Part shown: positions 9,705-19,060 of the stretch, one piece after another
Numbering within the stretch: the stretch's first letter is position 1
How the letters are laid out: each line of letters starts with the position of its first letter
Source: Irineochytrium annulatum
Taxonomy: Eukaryota; Chytridiomycota; Chytridiomycetes; Chytridiales; Chytridiaceae
DNA: 53,662 nucleotides
Direction: 5' to 3'
Assembly: GCA_027600665.1 (NCBI GenBank)
Contig: JADGJL010000053.1
Span: 1-53,662 of the forward strand
Notes under the pieces: model-generated
Database searches by the model: none
Seen by the model: the letters and a program-made list of their open reading frames with translations, nothing else
Told to the model about the DNA's origin: nothing
Position numbers and translations under genes: made by a program

Positions 9705-10477
9705 ATGGGACTCGCTGGATCCAAGGGAGGGGGACCGGGGGTGCGTGGTTTTGAGACCGAGGACCTTCGCGGAAAGGAGACGGCCGCCTTTGCCGCCGGT
9801 TGCTTCTGTAAGCATGGGTTTTCACACGATTACTCGGCTAACATCGAGTTAGGGGGCGTGGAGAAGATGTTTAAGAAGCACTACGCTAGCCGCGGCGTGG
9901 AGATGATGGTTGGATACTGCGGCGGGGAGCAGGAGGCCCCTTCCTATCGTGGCGTTTGTTCTGGACAGACGGGACACGCGGAAGCAGGTGGGATTCGGCG
10001 ACGCGTCACCAGCTTAACTGCTTCTTAATAGTCCAAGTGAAATATGACCCTTCTCAAGTGACGTTTTCGGAGCTCTGTGATTTCTTTTTTCGAATGCACG
10101 ATCCAACGATGAAAAATCGACAGGGCGGTGATGTAGGGACACAAGTGAGTTCCAATTGCTATATGAGTAAAGGCTAACCTCGATTTATTTTGCCTATAGT
10201 ATCGCTCATCCATTTTCTTCGTGACGGAGTCGCAAAAGCAGGAGGCAGAGGTTGCTCTCCAACTAGCACAGAAGCACTTCGGGCAGACGAAGATTCAGAC
10301 CTTGGTCGAGCCCATGAATGTCTTCTGGAAAGCTGAAGACTACCATCAAGCGTATTTGGAATCAAATCCAAACGGTATTTGCCTTCTTTTTACCGGCAGC
10401 TTACAATTCGTCAAGGTTATGACTGCCCTTTACACTTCCTTCGCACTTGGGAGAAAATTGACGCCATGTATAAATAA
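9705..10477 (+). CDS. msrA: Peptide methionine sulfoxide reductase A
   Basis: There are five exons: 9705-9807, 9853-9987, 10032-10144, 10200-10374 and 10416-10477 (introns of 41-55 nt), giving 195 aa, the usual MsrA length. The first intron splits the Trp codon of the catalytic motif GCFWG, so Cys33 is the catalytic cysteine. Family landmarks follow in order: VGYCGGE, the block around YRGVCSGQTGHAEAVQV, FFRMHDPT, and AEDYHQAYL. The last intron restores NGYDCPLHFLR, the usual fungal C-terminal region with a possible recycling cysteine. The enzyme reduces methionine-S-sulfoxide in proteins using thioredoxin. There is no clear mitochondrial presequence, so it is probably cytosolic. It is transcribed divergently from the telomere-protein gene. 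Confidence 0.94.
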
Positions 10478-11071
10478 GTTCTGTCTGCTGCGAATAGCCT
10501 CTTTTCTTTTCCGGTATTCTCTGTATTATCGTTTGCGTCTGCTTCGTTTTGTAAATTTTGATCCTCGTGCACGTTGGTCACAATAGATTGAGTTGATTGG
10601 AGTTAGGTTGAGATCTCCCTCGATCCACTAAATACGCAAGCTGCTCTAGGTTGAGGACAGGCGTTTTCACAACGGTTTGAGGAAATACTGCTCCTAAATA
10701 CTTGCACACGTCCGCAGGAAGCAATCTATACAATTCTACAGCAGTTGCTTTATTAAAGTAGCCACATAAACTTTAATAGAGGGACAAAGCGTTAGGAGGA
10801 GCTGCGAAGCGGCATTTCCATGCGAGGTACATATGAAAGCAAACGTCGAACGGGTGAGGTTCATGCACAAGGCGCATTAGATGAAATGAGGACAGGTAAG
10901 AAGAAGGGCAAGTAGAAAGAAGCAAATGCACAGTTGACAATAGAAATCTCACCTGCCACCCTTGAAAGATAACGAAGGGTCACAATTCGATAGCACGCGA
11001 GTCACGTCTACAACGCTACACCGAAATGAGCAATAGGGGGCAAGCATGACTGCAATGCAAACATGAAGTCT
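10478..11071. other. Intergenic between the MsrA and RGG-protein 3' ends
   Basis: This convergent intergenic region contains the 3' untranslated regions of MsrA (plus) and the RGG protein (minus). It is more AT-rich than its surroundings. I found no conserved frame, RNA gene or repeat in it. Confidence 0.5.
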
Positions 11072-11928
11072 CTATAAATCATAGGGCTCATATCGCCTCT
11101 CCTCGTTCCTCCGTCCACCGCGGCCCCGGCCCCCACCACGTCCATGATTGCCGCGACCCGTCCCGCGTCCCCGCGCACCCGCCCGGGGCAAATCCGCAAA
11201 CTCGATCGCGCCTGCCATTTCACGGCGTTCCCTGACAGGCTTGGATTCGTCGGCCCAGCTCCACCCGGGCCCAGCCACACCCTCGTGCAGCGCGGTCTCG
11301 TTCGCGTCATCAGCGTAATGGCCTTCGGCGTGGCAGTGGTCATGGTCCCCGCCCGCGAACGCCTGACCGCGCTGGCGGCTGAATAGGGTGTCGATGTCCA
11401 GCCTCTCGGCGCCGACGCCTTGCTGAAGCTCGAGCTGGCCTCGCATCATGTTCAGCTCTTGGACGAGGGATCTGCAGCGCGGTTCGTGGTTGAAAGACTC
11501 AACTTTAAGAAGAAGCAGAAGCAGGATCGCATCAAAAAGAACCTGCAATCCGCGGCAGCGCCCTCTAGGTAGACCCGCTGGACACTCTGATTAATCCCGC
11601 AGACCTTGCAGGTCCACCTCGTTTTCTACGAGTGAAGTCAAGGCCTTCAGTCCCCAACCGAACCGAAACCGCCGACCGCACGCCGACCCACGTTCAAGAC
11701 GATCATCACTTGATATGTCGCGCACTCCTGGGCAGCGCACATGAGCACGCGGGAACTTTCAGGGCCACGGCGCATGATGGATGCAGCGCAATCGGACGAT
11801 GTCGGCCGAGGACACGCGGATAACAACATGGCCAGGTGGTGGGTATCGATGAACTTACAAATATGCAAAGGAGAACCTGAATGATTGGTAATGTTGAAGC
11901 ATAGCAACCGTTGAAGAGCTCGCATCAT
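11072..11928 (-). CDS. Helical (ARM-like) protein with RGG-rich C-terminus; 5' end uncertain
   Basis: The proposed minus-strand exons are 11928-11692, 11644-11605, 11564-11543 and 11471-11072, giving at least 232 aa. The third exon is a 22-nt micro-exon. All phases agree, and the joined protein reads smoothly through IVLNALTSLVENEVDLQEG and CRSLVQELNMMRGQ, whereas each genomic frame alone is broken. The N-terminal part is made of hydrophobic helices, possibly an ARM/HEAT-like solenoid. The C-terminal 30 residues are Arg/Gly-rich (GRGTGRG, GRGRGGRR) like RNA-binding RGG boxes. The open frame continues upstream of 11928, and an acceptor-like CCACAG lies near 11968, so a further 5' exon is likely. 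The family was not recognised. Confidence 0.5.
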
Positions 11929-12033
11929 GATGATATTATATGCTTCCAGTGGTACTCTGTGGATTTTCAGGATTTGCTAAGATCAACGGGCACCTCCAGA
12001 TAATTTACAGTGGTCCCTGACCCACCCCCGACG

Positions 12034-13660
12034 ATGCGCAGGGACGCCGTCGGCCACCATCCTGCCCACTTCCGGCACCCTCGAGACGGCGAAGGCGCAT
12101 GGAGTGTCCGTCACCCGTCCTTCGGTGCGGAGCCGCCGCTGCCAAAGAAGGGCGCCAGGCTTCACTCAGCGGCGGTGGTAAACCCCATCCCCTACCTGAA
12201 CGGCAACACGCACCATCGCGCCGCTAGTGTTGGTGCACGACACCACGCGCCGAGCCATGCAGTCGACGCGGTATGTGAAGGTGGCGCGCGATTCTTGAGG
12301 AGAAGCGGTGGGGATGACCGGTCGGCTCCGACCTCGCGCTCACACTCGCGCTCCCCGTCGCCGCGGCCTCTCGCGTCGAGGATGGCATCCAGGCCTGTTC
12401 ATGACGGCAATCAAGTTTATGGCCACCACTCGCGGCATGGCCGGGAAGGCAACCCCACCAAGAATCCTCACCACCAGCGCGGGCCGGTCCACTCCGACGA
12501 CGACGACGCGCCGGACGAAGAGACCGCGCTCGCTGACGACAGCTCTCTCGTCTCGTCCCAATTCACGGCGGCCGTCATCGACCGCCTCGAAGAAGAGCGC
12601 GCCAACCTCCGCCGCGAATCCGAGCACCTAAAGGACAACCTCACGGCCATGCGGCCTCGCCTGGACGGCCTCCGTTCCGCCAATTCTCAACTCGAGAAGC
12701 TCCTCTCCCGGTCCGAGGCGCAATCCGACCGGCTGCGAGCCGCGTTGGAGGGTGAGCGGTCGACGGCGTCGCTCCTCCAGTCTAGGACGACGCAAAAGGA
12801 AATGTTTGAGAAGCGGTTCCTAGCGGACGGGATGGAGCGCGTCGGTAGGGAGAAGGAAAGACTCGAAGAGGAGGTTCAGAAGATGGGATACAGGCTCGAC
12901 AAGGAGAAGGTGAAGCTTGAGGCGGAGAGGAAGACGGTTAAGGAGCAGAGGCAGGATATTGCGGACCTGAAGGAGGAGCTTGTCCAGGCCGGGAATCGGC
13001 TCATGGACGAGGAGGAGGAGTTTAGGCAGGCACAGAAGCAGTGCATGGAGCTTAAGGCGAATGTTGAAGCGGGTGAGGCTGAGAAGAGGGAGTTGCAGGC
13101 CGACCTCCGGCAGGTTAAAAAAGAAAAGGCGGATGTGATTAAGTTCTTACAGTGGTATCAAGATAAATGCGTAAGTGTTGCTTCGTGTGAGCCTCAATCA
13201 GCTGAGACCCTAACCTTTAACGTTGATTGCAGGACCAGGACATATTGGACTTGAAGCACTTCTTCGTCCTCCCGCTCGGTTTCGAGAACGCGATTAAGCG
13301 AGAGCTAAAATCGCGAAATCCCGCATCATTTGGCTACGACGGTGAAGGGAAGATGAGCATAAAAGGCTTTCAGGAGCTTTGCGCTGGCGTGCTCAAATTG
13401 GTACGAATTAGCAATACATCTCTGCCATACTAACCCTTGCATTCGTTCAGGCCGCCTTTCGGGCCGAAATTAACACGAAGTACGCCGTTGACGTCGAACT
13501 CGACGTCGAAGGCCTCCATTTCCAGTACAGCAGCCGGCGGGACGCGCTCAAGCGGGTTCACCTCCTCGTGACTTTCTGCGAGAAGCGGACGGGCGACTGC
13601 GTCGGCAGGACCGCCATTGAGCTGGCCGTCATCTCCGCCGGCGCGTGGTATGAAAAGTAA
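12034..13660 (+). CDS. Coiled-coil protein of unknown function
   Basis: There are three exons: 12034-13170, 13233-13400 and 13451-13660 (introns of 62 and 50 nt, GTAAGT and GTACGA donors), giving 504 aa. The first 170 residues are His/Arg/Ser-rich and disordered, including an SRSHSRSPSPRP stretch. Residues of about 180-385 form a continuous Glu/Lys/Arg heptad coiled coil. The last roughly 120 residues are a compact globular region (HFFVLPLGFENAIKREL, VDVELDVEGLHFQYSS). The start is the first ATG in the long frame, but TTTACAG just upstream could be an acceptor for an earlier exon. The divergent neighbour is the RGG protein. I do not recognise the family; the layout suggests a structural or centrosome/flagellar-type scaffold, but this is only inference. 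Confidence 0.7.
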
Positions 13661-13769
13661 CTATACAAAACATCTGGGAAACCATTGGTCGCAAGGAACA
13701 ACTGAGCTAAAATGTCGCGTTGGTAGATACTATACCCCATCCAGCCCACATAACAAGCATCCCTTCAAG

Positions 13770-14048
13770 ATGCCCCCAAAACTGATCCAAGAGCCCGCTT
13801 CGTACTTGGAGAGCCTGCGGTCGACGCAGACGCAGGCGTACCGCGACATGTTCTCGGACCAGTCCCACACGGTGCACTTAGTGACGGGCAAAGGGAAGAA
13901 GAGGTACATGACAGTCGAGAGCCTAATCAAGGGCAAGAAGGCGGCCGCGACGAATTTCTGGCTGGAGGGTGAGGCGAGCGTCATCACGCAGCGGGTTGTA
14001 GTCGTGCAGGTGGTGTCGAGCTGCATTGTAGAGGATGTGAGGGATTGA
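13770..14048 (+). CDS. Small hypothetical protein (92 aa) or 3' exon of the preceding gene
   Basis: A 93-codon open frame starts at ATG 13770 and has a coding-like composition. It includes SYLESLRSTQTQAYRDMF and a basic stretch GKGKKRYMTVESLIKGKK. The upstream gene stops at 13660, only 109 bp away on the same strand. A donor-like GTATGA overlaps that stop, so this frame could be a further 3' exon. The obvious acceptors give either an immediate stop or an unusually long intron, so I kept it separate. No family was recognised. Confidence 0.35.
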   Translation: MPPKLIQEPASYLESLRSTQTQAYRDMFSDQSHTVHLVTGKGKKRYMTVESLIKGKKAAATNFWLEGEASVITQRVVVVQVVSSCIVEDVRD

Positions 14049-14342
14049 TGTGCATAGACGTGTGTGCTAAGTTCTGGGTAATGGACGTCGATGTAGCGAC
14101 GGGGTTCTTCATAATACATTAAATCACTCACTTCACCTGGTTTTTCATTAATTGCGTCGGCGTACTTTTTTTTGTAAGCATGTATTAAGTAGTAAAAACC
14201 ACTCTGATATTGCACGTTCGCGGAACCTGCGAGTTCATACGTGTCACAATCGAACCATCATTCTGGTATGAGATATATTTTATTGTCCAGATGAGACATA
14301 CACGTTATGAAAAAACGAGAAAAGCGTCCCGCAAGATAATGA

Positions 14343-16372
14343 CTAATGCAAAACCGTCCTCGTCGGCCTCCACCTCGGCAACTTATTCCAACGCTCCATC
14401 CAGCTCCCCTCCGCCAGCTTCACCTCCTTCACCTCCTCCCTTCTAAAAACGATAGGCGCCACCTCGGGCTCAATCTTCACCCTAAGCGACGCAATGCCGT
14501 CCCCGTTCCTCTCAAACGCCACAATCATAACCATCGGCACAAACTCGCTCTCAGGGAACGCCGCAAACTCATCATACTGCCAATGACCCAACTCCAACCT
14601 CGTCTCCCGCCCCCTGCACACCTTGAACAACATCGCCATCCGCGCCTCCTCCCCCTCGTTCATCGACAGCACGCGCAGCTCAATGACACCGTACGCCGGA
14701 TGCACGTACGTGCCCGCGAAAGCCTCAACAGGCAAAGACGTGCTTGTGCCTTGCGTCCTATTCGCCATAATGCCGTCGTAGAGCTTACGCTCGCCGTCAA
14801 AAATCCTGTCCATCATGGGTTTATAATGTGAGACCCATTTCACGTGCGGCAGATCGCGGTGGAGGAACCGGTCGAGGATGAGGTTGGTAGCGGCGTCGCG
14901 AAGGACGGATGCCTGGCGGTTGCAGAGGACGACGACGGAGAGGTTATGGGAGGGTGCAATGGCCTGTGCAATGAGTCAGTCAATGTAGACCGATGCGAGG
15001 CTTACCATCATGCTCGAAAAGCCGTCCATGTTGCCTCCGTGGAAGTGGATAAAGGTTTTGCGGTATTGGGCGTTATTCCAACCGAGGCCATCTGACACGA
15101 GTGAATACAACGTCTAGCACATAAAAAATCAAATCAAATAACGCATACACGATCTGATGGGGAAGTAATCACTGGCATCCATCGTCATATGCGACTTCCA
15201 CAGGCTGTCGAAGGCCTTCTCGCTGACTAGACGCGTTCCGTTCGGCAGCACGCCGCGACGCTCCATGAATGCCATGTACTTCGCCACTAGGGTCTAGTTA
15301 GACCAACGGGCGGCGTTATCAATCTGCCTACTCTCTTCCACATTGCTGACGATGGCGCCTGCGGGATCCTGCTCCCCATTCGCGACGCTGTCAAAAGCGA
15401 ATTCGGTCCCATCCGGCCTCATCGAGTAGCCCGTCGCGAAATTCCCGGTCATCTTGTCGTCGCCCACGAGCGGCCTCGACGCGTGCATTCCCAACGGCGT
15501 CAGGATACGATTAACAATCAACTCGTGCCACGAAGTCCCGAAAGCCTTCGCGGAGATGTAGCCGGCGAGGACAAACATGTTGTTGTTGTACTCCCACTTC
15601 TCGCGAAACTAAAGAAACGGAAGGAAGAGAAACGACAGGCATAAGTCCACGCCTGGTATCAAAATGCGCTAAGGACCTGGTTGTGCGGCTCCAAAAACTT
15701 GATACCAGCCACGAGGTCTTCCATGCTCTTGCACCCGTTGCCAAAGTAGTCGTGTCGCGGCTGACCCGTTCTAAAAACCAAGCAGTGAGCATGATCGATC
15801 TTGAATTCATCTCGAAATATAAGGCGCGCTTACCGATGCGACATCAAATCAATCAGAGAAGTTTGCTTCTCCGCGACCGGATCCAAAAACCCAACCGCGG
15901 GCGCATACTCCGTCACGGGCGTCCTCAAATCTACCTTCCCCGCATCACTCGCCATCACCACGCCCAAAGCCGTAAAGCTCTTCGTCATGCTTGCGATCCT
16001 GAACATTGTCCTGCCCGTAACCTCCCCGCCCTCCGCATTCCGTTCTCCGAAACCGCGCTGGTAAACAATCTCCCCATTCCTCACCACACCCACAGCGAGC
16101 CCCCGCACGCCCAGCTGGAGCCTCATGGCGTCCAGGTCGATGCTGAGTTGGTCCATGTTCACTCGCTTGTCCGCGACGGCCGCCAAGTCGACGAGGATGC
16201 CGGCGATGGCGCTGATCAACAGAACCGCGAGGAAAGTCGTTAGGCAGATTATTATGTTACGGCGGCGGGCGCGGCGGAGGGCATCTTCGCGGGCGCGGAG
16301 GTAGAGGACCTGGCTGTCGCGGTTGCCCGGGGAGAGGGGTGTGCGCTCGTCAACGTGGGTCGGGCGGTCCAT
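14343..16372 (-). CDS. Membrane-anchored beta-lactamase-like serine hydrolase (class C/LACTB-like fold)
   Basis: There are six exons on the minus strand: 16372-15834, 15770-15677, 15608-15332, 15286-15149, 15091-15006 and 14963-14343, giving 584 aa. A single transmembrane segment (about residues 39-61) follows a short basic cytosolic tail, so the catalytic domain should face outside the cytosol (type II). The three active-site motifs are present: SMTK (Ser128/Lys131), YNN (Tyr218-Asn220) and HGG (367-369). Spliced joins restore SNVEEMAKYMAFM and SYGLGWNNAQ, both typical of this family, which supports the exon choice. The C-terminal 150 residues form a beta-rich extension seen in eukaryotic penicillin-binding-protein-like hydrolases. 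The substrate is not predictable; peptidase or esterase activity is more likely than antibiotic resistance. Confidence 0.87.
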
Positions 16373-16593
16373 GCTTTAGTGGTTTGACAAACGCGCAGCA
16401 GAAACTGATATAACGCTATTTATCATGATCAAACTCGTGGACAGCCCTCGCGTTAAAAGCATCCAACAATCAGCGACCCAACTCACAACCCCCGGCCAGC
16501 ACAAACCCACCCTAAGAAGCGTACAAAAGAAAAGGGAGTTGCCCGCGCGCCGAGGGAAGGGACGCTTCCTAACAAATGTCCCGCAAAATACGG

Positions 16594-18373
16594 CTAACCC
16601 CGATCCGTCCTCATCGCCCCGCCAACCTCCACCTCATCCAAATCACAAATCGAAAACTCCTTCTGCAACATACACTCTCCACCCTGCTCCAAATCAATCG
16701 CGAATTGGTAAAATATCCCCGCCGCCGTAACGACCATTACGTAGCGCGCCTGCTGCGACGCGATCCCCGTCGGCGAACTGCTCTCGTTCGAACCCAACGC
16801 GGACGCCGCCGCAGCGGCCGTGACGCCCTGCGACCCTGTACCCGCCACGGACGCGCCATTGGGTGCGAACCCTAAAGATGCCGCACCGGACGCGGCGCCA
16901 CCGCCCAAAGCGCAGATGTTCTGCGTCCCCTTCGCGCCAGCGGGGAGCTTAGCACGGGCAAAATCCCGCTGAGGCTCCCACATCTCCGTGATCATCTCTG
17001 GTAACAAGTACGACCCAACGGCGGCCGTCGCGCTCGCGAGCGGCGACCGCAACGTATCATAAACTGTCGCCAACCGACTCTTTTCCCCACCCGACAAGGA
17101 ATTCATTGACCCGGAGCTCGGCCTCCGCTCCGTGTTCGGCCCGGAGGACTGGGTCGCGGGCGGTGACGCGGACCCCGCGGTGCCCTTGTCCTTCTCGTTG
17201 ATGAGGCGGAAGATATGGATAGTGTCGGTGTCGGACGAGACGGCCAGAAGGGTGGAGGACAGGTCGAAGGCGATGGAAAAGATGCGGGCCGGGTAGGTGC
17301 CGCGCCGGAACTGGAAGAGTTTTTGCCCGTTAGGCACGGAGAAGACGCGGATGACTGTTCCCTAGAACTTCGATGTCAGATCGAGCGTCGTTTCAAAATA
17401 AATACCCAGATACCTTATCACTCGAAGTTGCGATCATCGTCCCGTCAAAGCTGAAGTTGATGCAGCTCAACGGCGACTTGTGAGCCGTGATGATGTTAAC
17501 GGCCTGAAGGTTTATAGCGTCAAATATCAGCAACTCCCCGGACGCTCCTGAGGTATTGGGCGGGTACGCGAGAAAGCAGTTTTCCGAGGACGGAGATAAC
17601 GCGATTATGGCTTCAAAAGCGAAGGAACAATTAGGTTTAATCGTGAAAGCAAAGAAACGGAAGTAGATGTTTACCATTAGGGTTTGGACTCGTATCTATT
17701 GTGTGAAGGAGCTTCATGTTGGAAATATCGTAGATATAGATATGCTCCTCTAGCACGACGATGAGGCGCTTCCGGTTCAGCTTCACTGCCAAGATGGCGG
17801 TCACGAACGTGAGCTCGCAAATGGTTGATTGCCGCTGTTGATTAATTAACGTTAATCGTTGCGCCGAACTGCCAACCAGGCTATGGCCAGATAGAAATGA
17901 ACACTCTAAAAGCACAAATCCAACATCTCACGAATAAAGAAATTGCCTAATCTATCATACGCCATCCCTCTCATTCTCGGCCGTTTTCAACCATATCAGT
18001 GACCGCATCAACACTAACGTTCCTCCAACACCAAGCACAAGCAGATCGCGCATTCCCTCACCTTCGTATTCGTAATCTGCAACCTCCTCGGACTAAACGC
18101 GGGCTGCTCCCCCGCGCCTACGAGCGCCACCAAACTTGTACAGAACAGCATCTCCACGACGCCGATCCCGCCATCCAGCTTTCCATAGCACTTCCCGAAT
18201 GGATCCACATTGTAAATGCGGTAGCCGTGCCGCGAGCCCACCGAAATGCAGGTCGAGTCTTGGTTGTAGTTGACGAAGAGGAGGCCATCGGCGTGGGGAT
18301 TGGAGCCGGAGGAGTGGGAGGAGGAGGACGGGCCCGAGGAGGAGGAAGAGGCGGATGTGCGGGTTATGTTCAT
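16594..18373 (-). CDS. ATG18: Atg18-family PROPPIN (WD40, PI3P/PI(3,5)P2-binding)
   Basis: There are four exons on the minus strand: 18373-18062, 17834-17675, 17610-17414 and 17361-16594 (introns of 227, 64 and 52 nt), giving 478 aa. Family blocks are clear: [17 protein letters not shown], then [10 protein letters not shown] directly after the first intron. [19 protein letters not shown] follows, then [11 protein letters not shown] and the lipid-binding FRRG at 241-244. The protein is a seven-bladed propeller recruited to autophagosomal, endosomal or vacuolar membranes by phosphoinositides. Between the last blades there is a Gly/Ala/Ser-rich loop (about residues 350-425), longer than usual. 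The Met at 18373 was chosen because it precedes the Ser-rich N-terminus, but the frame is open further upstream. The 227-nt first intron is the longest in the window. Confidence 0.93.
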
Positions 18374-19060
18374 CGCGGTCGGTATCTCGGGGGTGAAAGG
18401 ACGCCCTTTGTTGCTGGGCTGGATCACAAGCACCAATTTTCGCGGTGGCCCTTGGACACAGGACGCCGTCCGTTCGGGTCGCGTCTGGGACAGGATGGAG
18501 GACCGAATGCAGGCTCGATTGCGTATGGGCGTTTCGCGTCGGGTGCAGGGTAACGCGCTATGACGCTGTGGCGACTTCGAATTCACGTTTTCATTACAAA
18601 TGGAGAACATCCATAACGAAAGTCCCATACGTTCCTCGGAACGATATAGAGGCAAAAAACTTACGAAAGGAAGATAAGTTCACGTGTTCATCGCTGGTTA
18701 ATGATATGATATCCCGCCTCAGTATCCCTAAACTATCACATCGGCAAGCCCTTCCCTTAAAAAAAACTCAGGACGCGACGAAAAGACGTAAACAAAACAA
18801 ACAAAAAAGCGACGGGCCCTCAAACAACCAACCGTGAATCGAGAAATAAAGGTGATCCTACGAGAAACTACATAATACACCAACGTAGGGATAAAGGGCA
18901 GAACGGGAAGTATTTCATATTCATAAATGGTCGATGTGCGTCACAAACACGCAAAAAAGAGATAATCAAAACTCGAGAAAGAACAACAAGGGAAATGGTA
19001 AAAACAATCAACAACTGCAATGAAGCAAAAGCGAACTCGGTAAACTCGATCCATGACCTC
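18374..19060. other. Intergenic between ATG18 and the 905-aa gene
   Basis: This holds the upstream region of ATG18 (minus) and the 3' flank of the next minus-strand gene. The 18700-19000 part is A-rich and contains runs such as AAAACAAAACAAAC. I see no conserved protein, RNA gene or repeat. Confidence 0.5.

Noticed and set aside
10375..10586. Hydrophobic C-terminal extension of MsrA by read-through
   Set aside because: Splicing the 41-nt intron at 10375-10415 gives the conserved NGYDCPLHFLR end, so the read-through is intronic plus 3' flank.
17841..17915. An exon in the ATG18 first intron (frame with [15 protein letters not shown])
   Set aside because: Skipping it joins TNTK directly to [10 protein letters not shown], which is the conserved family sequence. 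Including it would insert residues in the middle of a propeller blade.
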